From an uncultured bacterium (GTDB lineage: Bacteria > Bacteroidota > Ignavibacteria > Kapaibacteriales > UBA2268), in assembly GCA_937875295.1 (NCBI GenBank), contig CALLXS010000013.1, positions 1-51,145 of the forward strand: a stretch of 51,145 bases of DNA, read 5' to 3'. A model generated the notes under the pieces. The model saw nothing but the letters and a program-made list of their open reading frames with translations. It ran no database searches and was not told the DNA's origin. The position numbers and the translations under genes are program-made. Of this stretch, positions 9,586-18,401 are shown piece after piece. Numbering within the stretch: the first letter of the stretch is position 1; each line of letters begins with the position of its first letter.

Positions 9586-10377
9586 ATGAAATTTATCCTC
9601 AATATACTTGCTTTTATTGGGAAGAAAATCATTAATTTCTTTCAGGAATTTGGTCAAATTGTTTTACTTTTGATAAATGTAATTAGATACTTTCCTACTT
9701 TTATTACAAATAAAGGTCTAATAATTAATCAAATGAAAATAATTGGAGCGGATTCGTTGCCTTTGTTATTGCTAATTGGTGCTTTTACCGGTGCAATAGC
9801 ATCTCTTGAAGCCACAGGAATTTTTATAAAATTTAATTTACTATCGCTTGCTGAACCTTTTATAGGGTCCTCTATTGCTACGGCTGTTTTTACAGAGCTT
9901 ACACCTGTTCTCACTGCACTTGTAATTGCTGGTAGGGTAGGAGGCTCAATTGCCGCAGAAATAGGTACAATGAAAGTAACAGAGCAAATTGATGCTCTTG
10001 AGATGATGGCAATTGATAAGGTGCGATATTTAGCAATGCCAAGAGTGCTTGCAGCAATATGTATGATGCCAATATTAGGTGTGTTTTCTAATGTAGTCGC
10101 TATATTTGGAGGATACTTATTAACTTTAGTGCAATTTGATTTTTCAGCATCACAATTTTTTGAATCAGTTCAGAGATTTTTTAAAGTTTCCGAAATTATG
10201 ATTGGACTTACTAAAATGTTGATTTTTGGTGGAGGTACTGCTCTAATTGGTTGTCATATAGGATTTAAAACTAATGGTGGCGCTGAAGGTGTAGGGCAAA
10301 GTACGGTAAGATCATTTACTATTTCGGCAGCATTTATTTTAATTTTAGATGCAATTTTCGGTTATATTGTATATTAA
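9586..10377 (+). CDS. MlaE-family ABC transporter permease
   Basis: Inner-membrane permease of the MlaE/YrbE family, which with an ATPase (MlaF) and an MCE protein (MlaD) moves phospholipids or other lipids between membranes. The 263 residues contain about five hydrophobic segments. The conserved family core is present: FTELTPVLTALVIAGRVGGSIAAEIG followed by KVTEQIDALEMMAIDKVRYLAMPR at about residues 105-155. The start codon directly abuts the etfA stop. The usual ATPase and MCE genes are not in the window, so the partners must lie elsewhere or the operon has been split. Lipid transport is inferred from the family. Confidence 0.9.
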   Translation: MKFILNILAFIGKKIINFFQEFGQIVLLLINVIRYFPTFITNKGLIINQMKIIGADSLPLLLLIGAFTGAIASLEATGIFIKFNLLSLAEPFIGSSIATAVFTELTPVLTALVIAGRVGGSIAAEIGTMKVTEQIDALEMMAIDKVRYLAMPRVLAAICMMPILGVFSNVVAIFGGYLLTLVQFDFSASQFFESVQRFFKVSEIMIGLTKMLIFGGGTALIGCHIGFKTNGGAEGVGQSTVRSFTISAAFILILDAIFGYIVY

Positions 10378-10455
10378 GAATTAGAAAATAAATTAATTAA
10401 AATATTTAATAAATGACAAAAAAATATTTTAAATAATTTTTAATAAAAAATATGT

Positions 10456-10463
10456 TATATTTG
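10456..10463 (+). promoter_or_regulatory. Possible -7 element (TATATTTG) upstream of the second SLBB gene
   Basis: TATATTTG matches the TAnnTTTG consensus and lies 80 bp before the ATG at 10544, in a 166-bp gap after the MlaE gene. No TTTG is found 19-23 bp upstream; the position is T-rich instead. It would start transcription of the export operon at 10544-14501. Confidence 0.35.
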
Positions 10464-10543
10464 TGATTTCTATATAAAAGAGAATTTCAAAAATAATATA
10501 AAAATCAAATTAGTAAATTTAAAATATCATTATCTTTATAGAA

Positions 10544-12199
10544 ATGAGTAAATATAAAATAATATTTTTTTTGGTAATACTAATTTCATTCTCCACTTTT
10601 GAAATTAATGCTCAAGGAGTATATAATAGATTTTTACCTAAAAAAGATCTACAGCCGGGCGATACTGTAAGCGTAATTAAAAATGAATTAGAAGCTCCGG
10701 ATTTTTTATTAGAAAAACCAATTGACCCCGCCAAATATATTCTCGGTCCTGGTGATGTATTACAACTCAACATAATCGCAAGTGTCGATTATGTTTATAA
10801 TATTGTAATTTCTCCAGAAGGGAAAGCTATTGTACCCGGAGTCGCTATTTTTGAGATAAATAATAAAACTCTGAAAGAGACAGAAACATTAATTGTAGAG
10901 CGAACTAAGCAAAAATTTAAAACCGAAAATATTAGCTTAACTTTAAAATCTATTAGAAAATTCAAAGTAATGGTAAGCGGCGAAGTTACAAAACCAATGA
11001 GTGTCCCTGTTACTGCTGCTGATAGAGTGTCAGATGCAATTGCTAAAGCAGGAGGACTAAAGCAAACTTCTTCCTTACGCTATATAACATTACTTAGAGA
11101 TGGAAAAACAATCCCAGTTGATTTACTTAAATATTATCAATATGGAGACGAAGATGCTAATCCTAACCTAACAGGCGGTGATTTTATCAATGGGTCGGCA
11201 AGAAACAATTCAGAATATATTAAAACAGAAGGAGATGTTTTTGCTCCATCATTATATGAATATAAAGCTGGCGATTCTCTATCTACTTTGATTAAATTTT
11301 CTCAAGGCTTTATGCAATCAGCACTTTTAGATTCAGTTGAATTTGCTCGATATAATCAAAGCTCAGATACTTATGATAGACGTTTCTATAATTTAAATAA
11401 TTGGCAAGATTATTTTGATAATTCATCTAATGAAAAATTAATTGACTTCCCATTAGAACCTGGTGACCAACTTTATGTACGCCGCAAAGCAAGTTGGCAA
11501 ACTGATAAATATGTGATTGTAGAGGGAGAGGTAAAATATCCCGGTCATTATGCTATTACTAATAATAAATCTACACTTAAGGAATTAATAAGTCGAGCCG
11601 GAGGAGTAACAGATTTAGCTGCTCTAGAGAATGCAATTCTTATTAGACAATCGGTTTATAAAGAGCAAGATTTAGATATGGTAAGACTTCGCACTTTGCC
11701 ACCATCAGAAATGGGAGAAAATGAAAGAAAATATTTCATTGCTCGTTCGAGTGAAATTCAAGGAAGAATTTCAATTGATTTTAAAAAGCTATTATCAGAA
11801 AATTCTAAAGAAAACGACGTGATACTACGAGACCAAGACTCCCTATATATACCTAAATTAAATAATTATGTCAATGTAGGAGGCAGAGTAAATAATCCGG
11901 GAAGAATATTGCATAACAAAGAATTTACTTACGAAGATTATATTAATCAAGCAGGTGGATATGGCTATAGAGCAGATGAAAGTGCTACTTTAGTAGTAAA
12001 ATCAAAAGGACAACAATACTCTGCTAAAAGTAAAAATTATGTAATAGAACCCGGGGATAATATTTTTGTACTTACGGAAAATGAGCTTACGTTTTTTGAG
12101 GTATTCACTACAACCCTGACAATTATCACACAGATATTTACAATCGTTGCTGTCGTGCTTTCAGTAATAAATATGAATAATAACAAACCAAGTAATTAA
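10544..12199 (+). CDS. SLBB-domain polysaccharide export protein (Wza-like)
   Basis: Complete 551-residue export protein. The signal peptide spans residues 1-23 (ending INAQ). A Poly_export domain starts at YILGPGDVLQLNI (about 65-78). SLBB repeats follow at about residues 145-185 (VMVSGEVTKPMSVPVT), 325-365 (VIVEGEVKYPGHYAIT) and 440-480 (VNVGGRVNNPGRILHN), with a weaker copy near 225. It ends in a membrane helix (about 522-543). It is expected to form the periplasmic/outer-membrane channel for a surface polysaccharide. It is paired with a Wzz-type gene 47 bp downstream, the usual arrangement. Compared with this intact copy, the homologue at 66 clearly lacks its N-terminal signal. Confidence 0.9.
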   Translation: MSKYKIIFFLVILISFSTFEINAQGVYNRFLPKKDLQPGDTVSVIKNELEAPDFLLEKPIDPAKYILGPGDVLQLNIIASVDYVYNIVISPEGKAIVPGVAIFEINNKTLKETETLIVERTKQKFKTENISLTLKSIRKFKVMVSGEVTKPMSVPVTAADRVSDAIAKAGGLKQTSSLRYITLLRDGKTIPVDLLKYYQYGDEDANPNLTGGDFINGSARNNSEYIKTEGDVFAPSLYEYKAGDSLSTLIKFSQGFMQSALLDSVEFARYNQSSDTYDRRFYNLNNWQDYFDNSSNEKLIDFPLEPGDQLYVRRKASWQTDKYVIVEGEVKYPGHYAITNNKSTLKELISRAGGVTDLAALENAILIRQSVYKEQDLDMVRLRTLPPSEMGENERKYFIARSSEIQGRISIDFKKLLSENSKENDVILRDQDSLYIPKLNNYVNVGGRVNNPGRILHNKEFTYEDYINQAGGYGYRADESATLVVKSKGQQYSAKSKNYVIEPGDNIFVLTENELTFFEVFTTTLTIITQIFTIVAVVLSVINMNNNKPSN

Positions 12200-12220
12200 T
12201 TAATTAATTAATTAATTAAT
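12193..12220 (+). repeat. Tetranucleotide microsatellite (TAAT)7
   Basis: Seven perfect tandem TAAT units begin in the last codon of the SLBB gene, include its TAA stop, and fill most of the spacer before the Wzz gene. Slippage here would change the distance between the genes but not the protein, because a stop arises in the first unit. Confidence 0.95.
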
Positions 12221-12246
12221 AATATCAATTTATATTTAAATATAGA

Positions 12247-13449
12247 ATGAACTTAATTAAAGAATTTCAAGAAGAGAAAAGATTAACTTTTACAAATATT
12301 ATTAAGCTCTGGTGGCTAAATAAAAAAATAATTATAATAATACTTATTTTTGCTTTTGTATTCAGCTTAGCTCTTACTTTTATTCTTCCATCGCATTATA
12401 GTGCAGATGCTTCTATTGTTCCACCGGAATCAAATAATTCTGGACAGGGCTTATCGAGCTTTTTACAATCAATGAGTGGAGGTATTTCGATAGGTGGTAT
12501 TGGAGCAGATAATAAATCATTATTGCTTACAGAATATCTACAAAGCAGGGAGCTTGCTAAGTATATTTATGATACTTTGAAATTAAAAGATAATCCAATT
12601 TTTAAAGATGTAATTTTAGTTGATGCTTATGATATGATAATTGAAACTATCACTACGAAAGCTAATCGTAGTGGTTTAGTATTATTAAGGACTGATGTCC
12701 CTACAGGATATTTCCCAAATTCTAAAGATAAGGAAAATGCTGCACAATTATCTGCTGATATAGCAAATAAAGCTATTGAAGGATTAGATTACTTGACCCG
12801 CACAAAAAATGTATCTAAAGCACGCCAAAAACGAATATATATTGAAAAAATACTTGTCGATAAAAAAATTGTTCTTGATTCATTAGATAATCGATTAAAG
12901 CAATTTCAAAAAGACAATAAAGTATTGGCAATTGATGAGCAAGCAATGTCAATTATTGAATCCTCAGCACAATTAGGAAGTGAATTATTAAAGGCAGAGC
13001 ATGAATTAGCACTTAAGAAAATGGATTTGCAACCTAATTCAAATGAAATTAAAGTGTTAGAAGAATCGGTAAAAAAACTAAGAAGCCAATATATTCGTAT
13101 TCAAAATGGAGGAATATTAGGTGGAAGCGATTTTTCTGCTCCGCTTAGTAAAATGCCCGATATGTTCAAAGAATATTCTTCAATAATTCGTGAGAAAAAA
13201 ATATTAGAACAAGTAAATGCTTATCTAGAATCACAAAAATATCAGGAAGCTATTCAAGAGCAAAGTGATATGCCAGCTATAGAAGCATTAGACAAAGCCT
13301 ATGTCCCTCATAAGAGGAAATCACCATCTAGGACTATGGCTGTAATGCTTGGGTCGATTATCGCAATGGCATTTACATTGTCGATTATAGTCTATAAAAA
13401 TGTCTATAAAAATAAATTCATATTAAATTCCTCTAAAACAAATTCTTAA
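12247..13449 (+). CDS. Chain-length determinant (Wzz/GNVR) protein
   Basis: Inner-membrane regulator of polysaccharide chain length. An N-terminal transmembrane helix lies at about residues 32-50 (IIIIILIFAFVFSLALTF). A periplasmic domain follows with the conserved YSADASIVPP strand, and a long coiled coil spans about 180-300. The GNVR-like segment and a Pro-rich stretch (YVPHKRKSPSRTMAV) lead into a second helix (about 368-388). No tyrosine-kinase domain is fused, so it is the short form rather than a Wzc type. It follows the SLBB gene and precedes rfbB 23 bp downstream. SLBB plus Wzz indicates a Wzx/Wzy-type assembly system; the polymerase and flippase are not in the window. Confidence 0.88.
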   Translation: MNLIKEFQEEKRLTFTNIIKLWWLNKKIIIIILIFAFVFSLALTFILPSHYSADASIVPPESNNSGQGLSSFLQSMSGGISIGGIGADNKSLLLTEYLQSRELAKYIYDTLKLKDNPIFKDVILVDAYDMIIETITTKANRSGLVLLRTDVPTGYFPNSKDKENAAQLSADIANKAIEGLDYLTRTKNVSKARQKRIYIEKILVDKKIVLDSLDNRLKQFQKDNKVLAIDEQAMSIIESSAQLGSELLKAEHELALKKMDLQPNSNEIKVLEESVKKLRSQYIRIQNGGILGGSDFSAPLSKMPDMFKEYSSIIREKKILEQVNAYLESQKYQEAIQEQSDMPAIEALDKAYVPHKRKSPSRTMAVMLGSIIAMAFTLSIIVYKNVYKNKFILNSSKTNS

Positions 13450-13472
13450 TTAAATAATAAAATCGAAATAAA

Positions 13473-14501
13473 ATGAATCATAAGAATATATTAATCACAG
13501 GTGCTGCAGGTTTTATCGGAAGTAATTTTATAGATTATCTAATTTATGACGAGGAAATAAAAGATATTAATCTAATTGTGATTGATAATCTTTCATATTG
13601 TGGTAATTTAAATAATTTATCTTTTGCTGAAAAATTTTCAAATTATAAATTTATCAAAGGTGATATTTGTGATTCCGCTTTGTTAGAGAAAATTATTCAA
13701 GATAATAATATTGATTCAATTATTCATTTTGCAGCAGAATCACACGTAGATCGCTCAATAATGGACTCAACTCCTTTCTTGATAAATAATGTACTTGGTA
13801 CTGTAAAATTATTAGATGTAGCAAAGAAATATAAAATAAGTAAATATTTGCAAGTATCCACAGATGAAGTTTATGGTTCATTAGGAAGTGATGACCATGG
13901 ATTTACAGAAAAAAATAATATTACTCCTAATTCTCCATATTCTGCTTCAAAAGCTGCAGCAGATCATTTTGTTATGTCGTATTATACTACTCATAAATTA
14001 AATGTGTTAATTACTCGCTGCTCTAATAATTATGGACCAAAGCAATTTCCTGAAAAGCTCATACCTCTAATGATTCAAAATGCAATTAATAATAAAGAAT
14101 TACCGGTGTATGGCGATGGAATGAATGTACGAGATTGGATTTATGTAAAAGACCATTGTGCAGCAATTTGGAAAGTATTTAATGAAGGCGAATTTGGAGA
14201 AGTATATAATATCGGTGGCGAATGCGAAAAACCTAATATCGAAATCGTAAAAACAATTTTAAAAAAATTAGGTAAAAGCGAAAAATTAATTAAATACGTT
14301 TCTGATAGACCCGGTCACGACAGAAGGTATGCTATGGACATTAGCAAAATAAAAAATCAATTAAATTGGACACCAAAAATTGACTTCGAAAAAGGAATAG
14401 AAGCTACAATTGATTGGTATTTGAATAACTTAGAATGGATAAATGATATTGTAAGTGGAGAATATTTAGAATACTACAAAAAACAGTATGGAGAAAAATA
14501 A
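13473..14501 (+). CDS. rfbB: dTDP-glucose 4,6-dehydratase
   Basis: NAD-dependent extended SDR enzyme converting dTDP-glucose to dTDP-4-keto-6-deoxyglucose, the second step of dTDP-rhamnose and related deoxysugar synthesis. The N-terminal nucleotide motif TGAAGFIG is at residues 9-16, and HFAAESHVDRS at about 85-95. STDEVYGSLG carries the Thr/Asp/Glu catalytic set at about 128-137, and YSASKAAADHF holds the Tyr-x3-Lys pair. RCSNNYGPKQFPEKLIPLMI and the C-terminal RPGHDRRYAMD substrate motif are also present. The length of 342 residues is standard. It is the last gene of the export operon; rfbC, acting on the same pathway, lies apart at 44273. Confidence 0.94.
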   Translation: MNHKNILITGAAGFIGSNFIDYLIYDEEIKDINLIVIDNLSYCGNLNNLSFAEKFSNYKFIKGDICDSALLEKIIQDNNIDSIIHFAAESHVDRSIMDSTPFLINNVLGTVKLLDVAKKYKISKYLQVSTDEVYGSLGSDDHGFTEKNNITPNSPYSASKAAADHFVMSYYTTHKLNVLITRCSNNYGPKQFPEKLIPLMIQNAINNKELPVYGDGMNVRDWIYVKDHCAAIWKVFNEGEFGEVYNIGGECEKPNIEIVKTILKKLGKSEKLIKYVSDRPGHDRRYAMDISKIKNQLNWTPKIDFEKGIEATIDWYLNNLEWINDIVSGEYLEYYKKQYGEK

Positions 14502-14557
14502 TTTAAAAAAAATTATTTTTATTTGAAAAAATATTTTTTTTTATTATAAAAATTTCT

Positions 14558-14565
14558 TAATTTTG
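14558..14565 (+). promoter_or_regulatory. Possible -7 element of the ftsQAZ operon, followed by a long leader
   Basis: TAATTTTG lies 173 bp before the ftsQ ATG. No TTTG stands 19-23 bp upstream. The sequence between it and ftsQ (about 14566-14738) is less AT-rich than the other gaps and has several short inverted repeats, for example ATGTCA/TGACAT around 14578-14605 and ACCGA/TCGGT around 14636-14672. This hints at a structured 5' leader. I do not recognise it as any known riboswitch. Confidence 0.35.
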
Positions 14566-14738
14566 AATAGAGGTTTTATGTCAAACTTGCAGTAACTGAC
14601 ATTAAAATAAAGTAGGGGAAAAATACTTTATCTAAACCGAACAAAAGAATAGTTTTATTTTCATCGGTAAATGCAGCAATAATCGATGATTAGGGGTTTA
14701 TAGGAAAATCCAGTAATAGCATAATAGAGGAAATCAAT

Positions 14739-15464
14739 ATGAAAAACAAGTACTTGATACTTATTTTCGTTCTTGTTATTATTAGTGTGGGGACATTAAT
14801 ATGGTTAGCTATTGCCTGGTCAGAAAATCAAGAAATCAAAAAAGTTAATATTTCCGGAAATAAAATTGTAAATGAAGAAGACATTTTAAAAAGTATGTCT
14901 TCATCTGCAATAAATAATCAAAATTTTGAAATTGATATTTCTAAAATTCAAAAACTTCTCAAAAAGAATCCCTATATTCAAGAGACATATATTACCCATA
15001 AAAACCTTAATGAAATAAAAGTCGAAGTAAAGGAGCGTAATCCAATTGCATCTATGGTATTAGAGAATGGCAATTTAGTTTATATAGATTCTTCAATGAA
15101 TCTTTTGCCATATATTCTTTATGACAATATGCCGGATGTACTTCTACTAAATGGAGTATTTCAAAATGGGGAAATTGATAGCCTTGCTATTATTGGTAGT
15201 TTTGCAATATTGAACTTAATAAATAAAGATACTAAACAGTATTTATTACCTCTAATTTCTGAAATTGATTATAATAAAAGCAATAATACATTTAGCATTA
15301 TCACAAGTGGCGAAGGTGCTGAGATAAAATTAGGTGGTATCCACAATTTAGATACTAAAATTAATAAAATGGACGCATTTTATAAATCTAGTTATATTGC
15401 TTCTAATAAATCGATTAAATATATTGACCTAAGGTGGGATAACCAAATTTTGGTAGCAAATTAA
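14739..15464 (+). CDS. ftsQ: Cell division protein FtsQ (POTRA domain)
   Basis: Single-pass inner-membrane divisome protein linking early and late division proteins. It has a short cytoplasmic tail and a membrane helix at about residues 5-25. A POTRA domain opens with IKKVNISGNKIVNEEDILKS and contains NPYIQETYITHKNLNEIKVE. The C-terminal region (about 110-235) has the FtsQ beta pattern (VYIDSSMNLLPYI, YIDLRWDNQILV). The 241 residues match FtsQ/DivIB of the phylum. Assignment is supported by ftsA starting 24 bp downstream and ftsZ after it. AGAGGAAAT precedes the ATG as ribosome binding site. The mur genes that usually precede ftsQ are absent here. Confidence 0.85.
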   Translation: MKNKYLILIFVLVIISVGTLIWLAIAWSENQEIKKVNISGNKIVNEEDILKSMSSSAINNQNFEIDISKIQKLLKKNPYIQETYITHKNLNEIKVEVKERNPIASMVLENGNLVYIDSSMNLLPYILYDNMPDVLLLNGVFQNGEIDSLAIIGSFAILNLINKDTKQYLLPLISEIDYNKSNNTFSIITSGEGAEIKLGGIHNLDTKINKMDAFYKSSYIASNKSIKYIDLRWDNQILVAN

Positions 15465-15488
15465 AATTAAATTTAAATAATAAAGAAA

Positions 15489-16808
15489 ATGGCACAGCTA
15501 AACGCACATACTAAAGGAACTATTTTTGAGACAAGGCAAGATGTAATTGTAGGGCTTGATATTGGTACTTCTAAAGTTTGCGCATTGGTTGCCACAAAAG
15601 ATAGTACTCCGGATACAATTAAAATTCTTGGAATGGGGATCACCGAAAGTGATGGACTAAATCAAGGTGTAGTTGTTAATATTGAAAAGACTGTAAAATC
15701 TATTCAAAAAGTAATTGAGCAAGCCGAACAACAATCAAGCCATAAGATTACAGATGTAATAGTAGGAATAACAGGGGAAAGCATCGAATTTACTGCTACC
15801 AGAGGAGTAATTGGAGTTCCAAGTCCTACTCATGATATTACTCTTGCTGATGTAAATAGAGTAATTGATGAATGCCGAAATATTAAAATTGATACTGACA
15901 AAAGAATATTACATGTCATACCACAAGATTTTATAATTGATAATCAAGACGGAATCCTCGATCCCGTAGGAATGAATGGCGTAAGATTAGAAGCTAATGC
16001 AATGATTATTACAGGGAAAGATACAAATATTAATAATATTTATAGATGTATCGAAAAGGCTGGACTTAAGGTAAAAAATATTATTTTCGAACCTCTTGCA
16101 AGTAGCTATGCTGTATTAAATAATGATGAAAAGGAAGTTGGTGTTGCTCTTGTGGATATTGGTGGCGGTACTACTGATATAGCAATTTATGAAGAAAATA
16201 GCTTAAGATATACAAGTTCTTTAGGTATTGCCGGAAAGCAAGTAACTGATGATATTCGTAAAGTATTAGGAATAATTGCTACTCAAGCTGAAAGGATAAA
16301 AAAAGAATATGGCAATGCTTTTAGGCCAGCAATTATGCAAGATGAAGTTTTTATGATTCCAGGAATAGCCGGTAGGAAACCACTCGAAGTATATAAAAGC
16401 GATTTATCTGGGATAATTCAGGATACAATGACTGAAATATTTAATTATGCCCTCGATGATATTAGAAATTCTGGCTATTCCGGTAGGTTAGGAGCTGGGA
16501 TTGTACTTACAGGAGGTTGCTCCTTGCTTAAAGGAATTGATGAATTAGCACAAGAAGTCTTTGGAATGCCAGTTAAAAAAGGATTTCCTTCAAGTATTTC
16601 TTATTCCGGTTTAGCTCCAGAAATTGGTAATCCTATCTATTCCACAGCTGTAGGATTAGTTATGTATGGATTGGATGAAGTAACACCAATAGAAAATGAT
16701 TCTTCTAATAGCATAAATTATGATAATAATATTGAAGATGAACCAGAAAATGAAGAAAACAAAGGATCATTCTGGAATAAAATTAAAGATAAATTGTCGC
16801 AATTATAA
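15489..16808 (+). CDS. ftsA: Cell division protein FtsA
   Basis: Actin-like ATPase that tethers FtsZ to the membrane. Phosphate-1 motif GLDIGTSKVCALVA lies at about residues 22-35. The family-specific 1C subdomain follows (HVIPQDFIIDNQDGILDPVGM, about 137-157). Phosphate-2 is VDIGGGTTDIAIY at about 222-234, and the adenosine motif GIVLTGGCSLLKGIDELA at about 335-352. The last residues (GSFWNKIKDKLSQL) form the expected amphipathic membrane-targeting helix after an acidic, disordered linker. The length of 439 residues is normal. Confidence 0.96.
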   Translation: MAQLNAHTKGTIFETRQDVIVGLDIGTSKVCALVATKDSTPDTIKILGMGITESDGLNQGVVVNIEKTVKSIQKVIEQAEQQSSHKITDVIVGITGESIEFTATRGVIGVPSPTHDITLADVNRVIDECRNIKIDTDKRILHVIPQDFIIDNQDGILDPVGMNGVRLEANAMIITGKDTNINNIYRCIEKAGLKVKNIIFEPLASSYAVLNNDEKEVGVALVDIGGGTTDIAIYEENSLRYTSSLGIAGKQVTDDIRKVLGIIATQAERIKKEYGNAFRPAIMQDEVFMIPGIAGRKPLEVYKSDLSGIIQDTMTEIFNYALDDIRNSGYSGRLGAGIVLTGGCSLLKGIDELAQEVFGMPVKKGFPSSISYSGLAPEIGNPIYSTAVGLVMYGLDEVTPIENDSSNSINYDNNIEDEPENEENKGSFWNKIKDKLSQL

Positions 16809-16871
16809 AAAATTATTAAGAACAATATACCAAATAAAAAAATTAAATTATAATATAAATGGAGTTAGTTT

Positions 16872-18194
16872 ATGATAGAATATGTAGGTGATATGCTTTC
16901 TAATCCTGCTGGTGCCGTTATAAGGGCAATTGGTATCGGAGGAGGTGGATGCAATGCTATCGATAATATTAAAAAAGAAGGCGTTACTAGCGTTGACTTT
17001 ATTGCTGCAAATAGTGATGTGCAAGCATTAAATAAAAATATTGCAGAAATTAAAATTCAAGTCGGTAAAAATACTGCAAAAGGACTCGGTGTCGGCGGAA
17101 ATCCTGAAATTGGCAAAAAGTGCATCGAAGAAAGTGCTGAAGATATTAAAAAACATTTAATTGATAGCGATATGGTTTTCATCTCTGCTGGTATGGGTGG
17201 AGGCACTGGTACTGGTGGAGCACCTCAAGTAGCACGTATAGCTAAAGAATTAGAAGCATTAGTAGTAGCAGTAGTAACTACTCCATTTAAATATGAAGGT
17301 ACTCAAAAGGGCGATTATGCTGTAAAAGGAATAGAAGAACTTAAGAAAAATGTTGATTCTGTAATTGTAGTATCTAATCAAAAATTATTAGAAGAATTAG
17401 ATAAATCTACACCTGTTACACAAGCATTTAAAAAAGTAGATGAAGTACTAATAAATGCTTCTAAAGGTATTGTAGATATTATTCAAAATCCAGGATTATT
17501 AAATATTGATTTTGCTGATATAAGAAGTATATTAAAAGATAGTGGTGATGCAATTATTGGTATCGGAAGTGCTAAAGGGGAAAATCGTGCTACAATTGCT
17601 ACTGAAAATGCTTTAAATTCTCCATTATTAGACGGAGTGAGCATAAAGGGTGCTAAGGGTATTTTAATCAATATCACAGCTGACGATACCTTTAGTATGG
17701 AAGAAATGGAAACAGTTACAAATATTGTTAATACTGCTTCTGGGGCAAATCCTTATGTAAAATCAGGTATTGTAATTAATTCTGATGCTACTGATGATTT
17801 TAAAGTTACAGTTCTAGCTACAAAATTTGAAAAATCTGTTGAAAATTCTAATAATTTAACAAATCAAGAACAAATTAAAAATAATTCTAAACAAGTTGAT
17901 GCTCCTTTACAAGCAGAAAATAAAAATAGATTTAATAGATCATATAATCGATCTGGATTGAACCAAACTTCTTCATATAATAGGTTAAATAATGATAGTA
18001 ATAATAATCAAAGAAGGATAGACGATTTGAATCAAGAACCACAAGCTAATAGAAGATTAAATCGAGATATTAAAAATTCTGCTCTAAAAAGTGGAACTTA
18101 TGATTCTGAAAACTCTATTTTTGACGATATTCTAGAAGAAGCTCCAAGACAAGTACAGGAGAGACCTGTATTTTTAAGAAGAATAATGGACTAA
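16872..18194 (+). CDS. ftsZ: Cell division protein FtsZ
   Basis: Tubulin-like GTPase that forms the Z ring. The nucleotide loop GIGGGGCNA is at residues 21-29, the signature GGGTGTG at 109-115, and the synergy loop NIDFADIRSIL carries the catalytic Asp pair region. The globular part ends at about residue 320. A long Asn/Gln/Arg-rich linker follows, closing in the C-terminal peptide ERPVFLRRIMD, a recognisable form of the FtsA-binding tail. GGAG precedes the ATG by seven bases. It is the last gene of the ftsQAZ unit and is followed by a strong terminator at 18342. The glycine loop reads GCNA instead of the common GGNA, a mild variant. Confidence 0.98.
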   Translation: MIEYVGDMLSNPAGAVIRAIGIGGGGCNAIDNIKKEGVTSVDFIAANSDVQALNKNIAEIKIQVGKNTAKGLGVGGNPEIGKKCIEESAEDIKKHLIDSDMVFISAGMGGGTGTGGAPQVARIAKELEALVVAVVTTPFKYEGTQKGDYAVKGIEELKKNVDSVIVVSNQKLLEELDKSTPVTQAFKKVDEVLINASKGIVDIIQNPGLLNIDFADIRSILKDSGDAIIGIGSAKGENRATIATENALNSPLLDGVSIKGAKGILINITADDTFSMEEMETVTNIVNTASGANPYVKSGIVINSDATDDFKVTVLATKFEKSVENSNNLTNQEQIKNNSKQVDAPLQAENKNRFNRSYNRSGLNQTSSYNRLNNDSNNNQRRIDDLNQEPQANRRLNRDIKNSALKSGTYDSENSIFDDILEEAPRQVQERPVFLRRIMD

Positions 18195-18248
18195 TTTCAT
18201 AAGAAATAAAGGAAAAAAATATATTATAATTTGAATTACTAATTAAAT

Positions 18249-18305
18249 ATTATGCGTAGTTTTTATGCTTTAGATTAAATTTTACTAATTATTACATCGC
18301 ATAAT
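18249..18305. other. 8-bp inverted repeat downstream of ftsZ
   Basis: ATTATGCG (18249-18256) is the exact reverse complement of CGCATAAT (18298-18305), enclosing 41 bases. It lies in the 147-bp stretch between the ftsZ stop and the terminator, which contains no gene. It may form a 3'-UTR hairpin or be chance in AT-rich DNA. Confidence 0.3.
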
Positions 18306-18341
18306 TTCAAAGGCTCCAAGCAATTATATTATATATAACAC

Positions 18342-18377
18342 AAAGCCCCTCAAATGAAACAATGAGGGGCTTTTCTA
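18342..18377. terminator. Bidirectional intrinsic terminator between ftsZ and the minus-strand lipoprotein gene
   Basis: AAAGCCCCTCA (18342-18352) pairs perfectly with TGAGGGGCTTT (18363-18373) around a 10-nt loop, an 11-bp GC-rich stem in very AT-rich surroundings. T-rich sequence follows on the plus strand and an A-run precedes it, so it can end transcription from both sides of this convergent pair. Confidence 0.92.
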
Positions 18378-18401
18378 TTGTAAAATTATTATTTTATAAT
18401 T

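Noticed and set aside
14566..14738. Cyclic-di-GMP (GEMM) or other known riboswitch in the ftsQ leader
   Set aside because: Short resemblances (AAACCGA, GGTAAATGCAG) do not assemble into the conserved core of that class; reported only as an unexplained leader.
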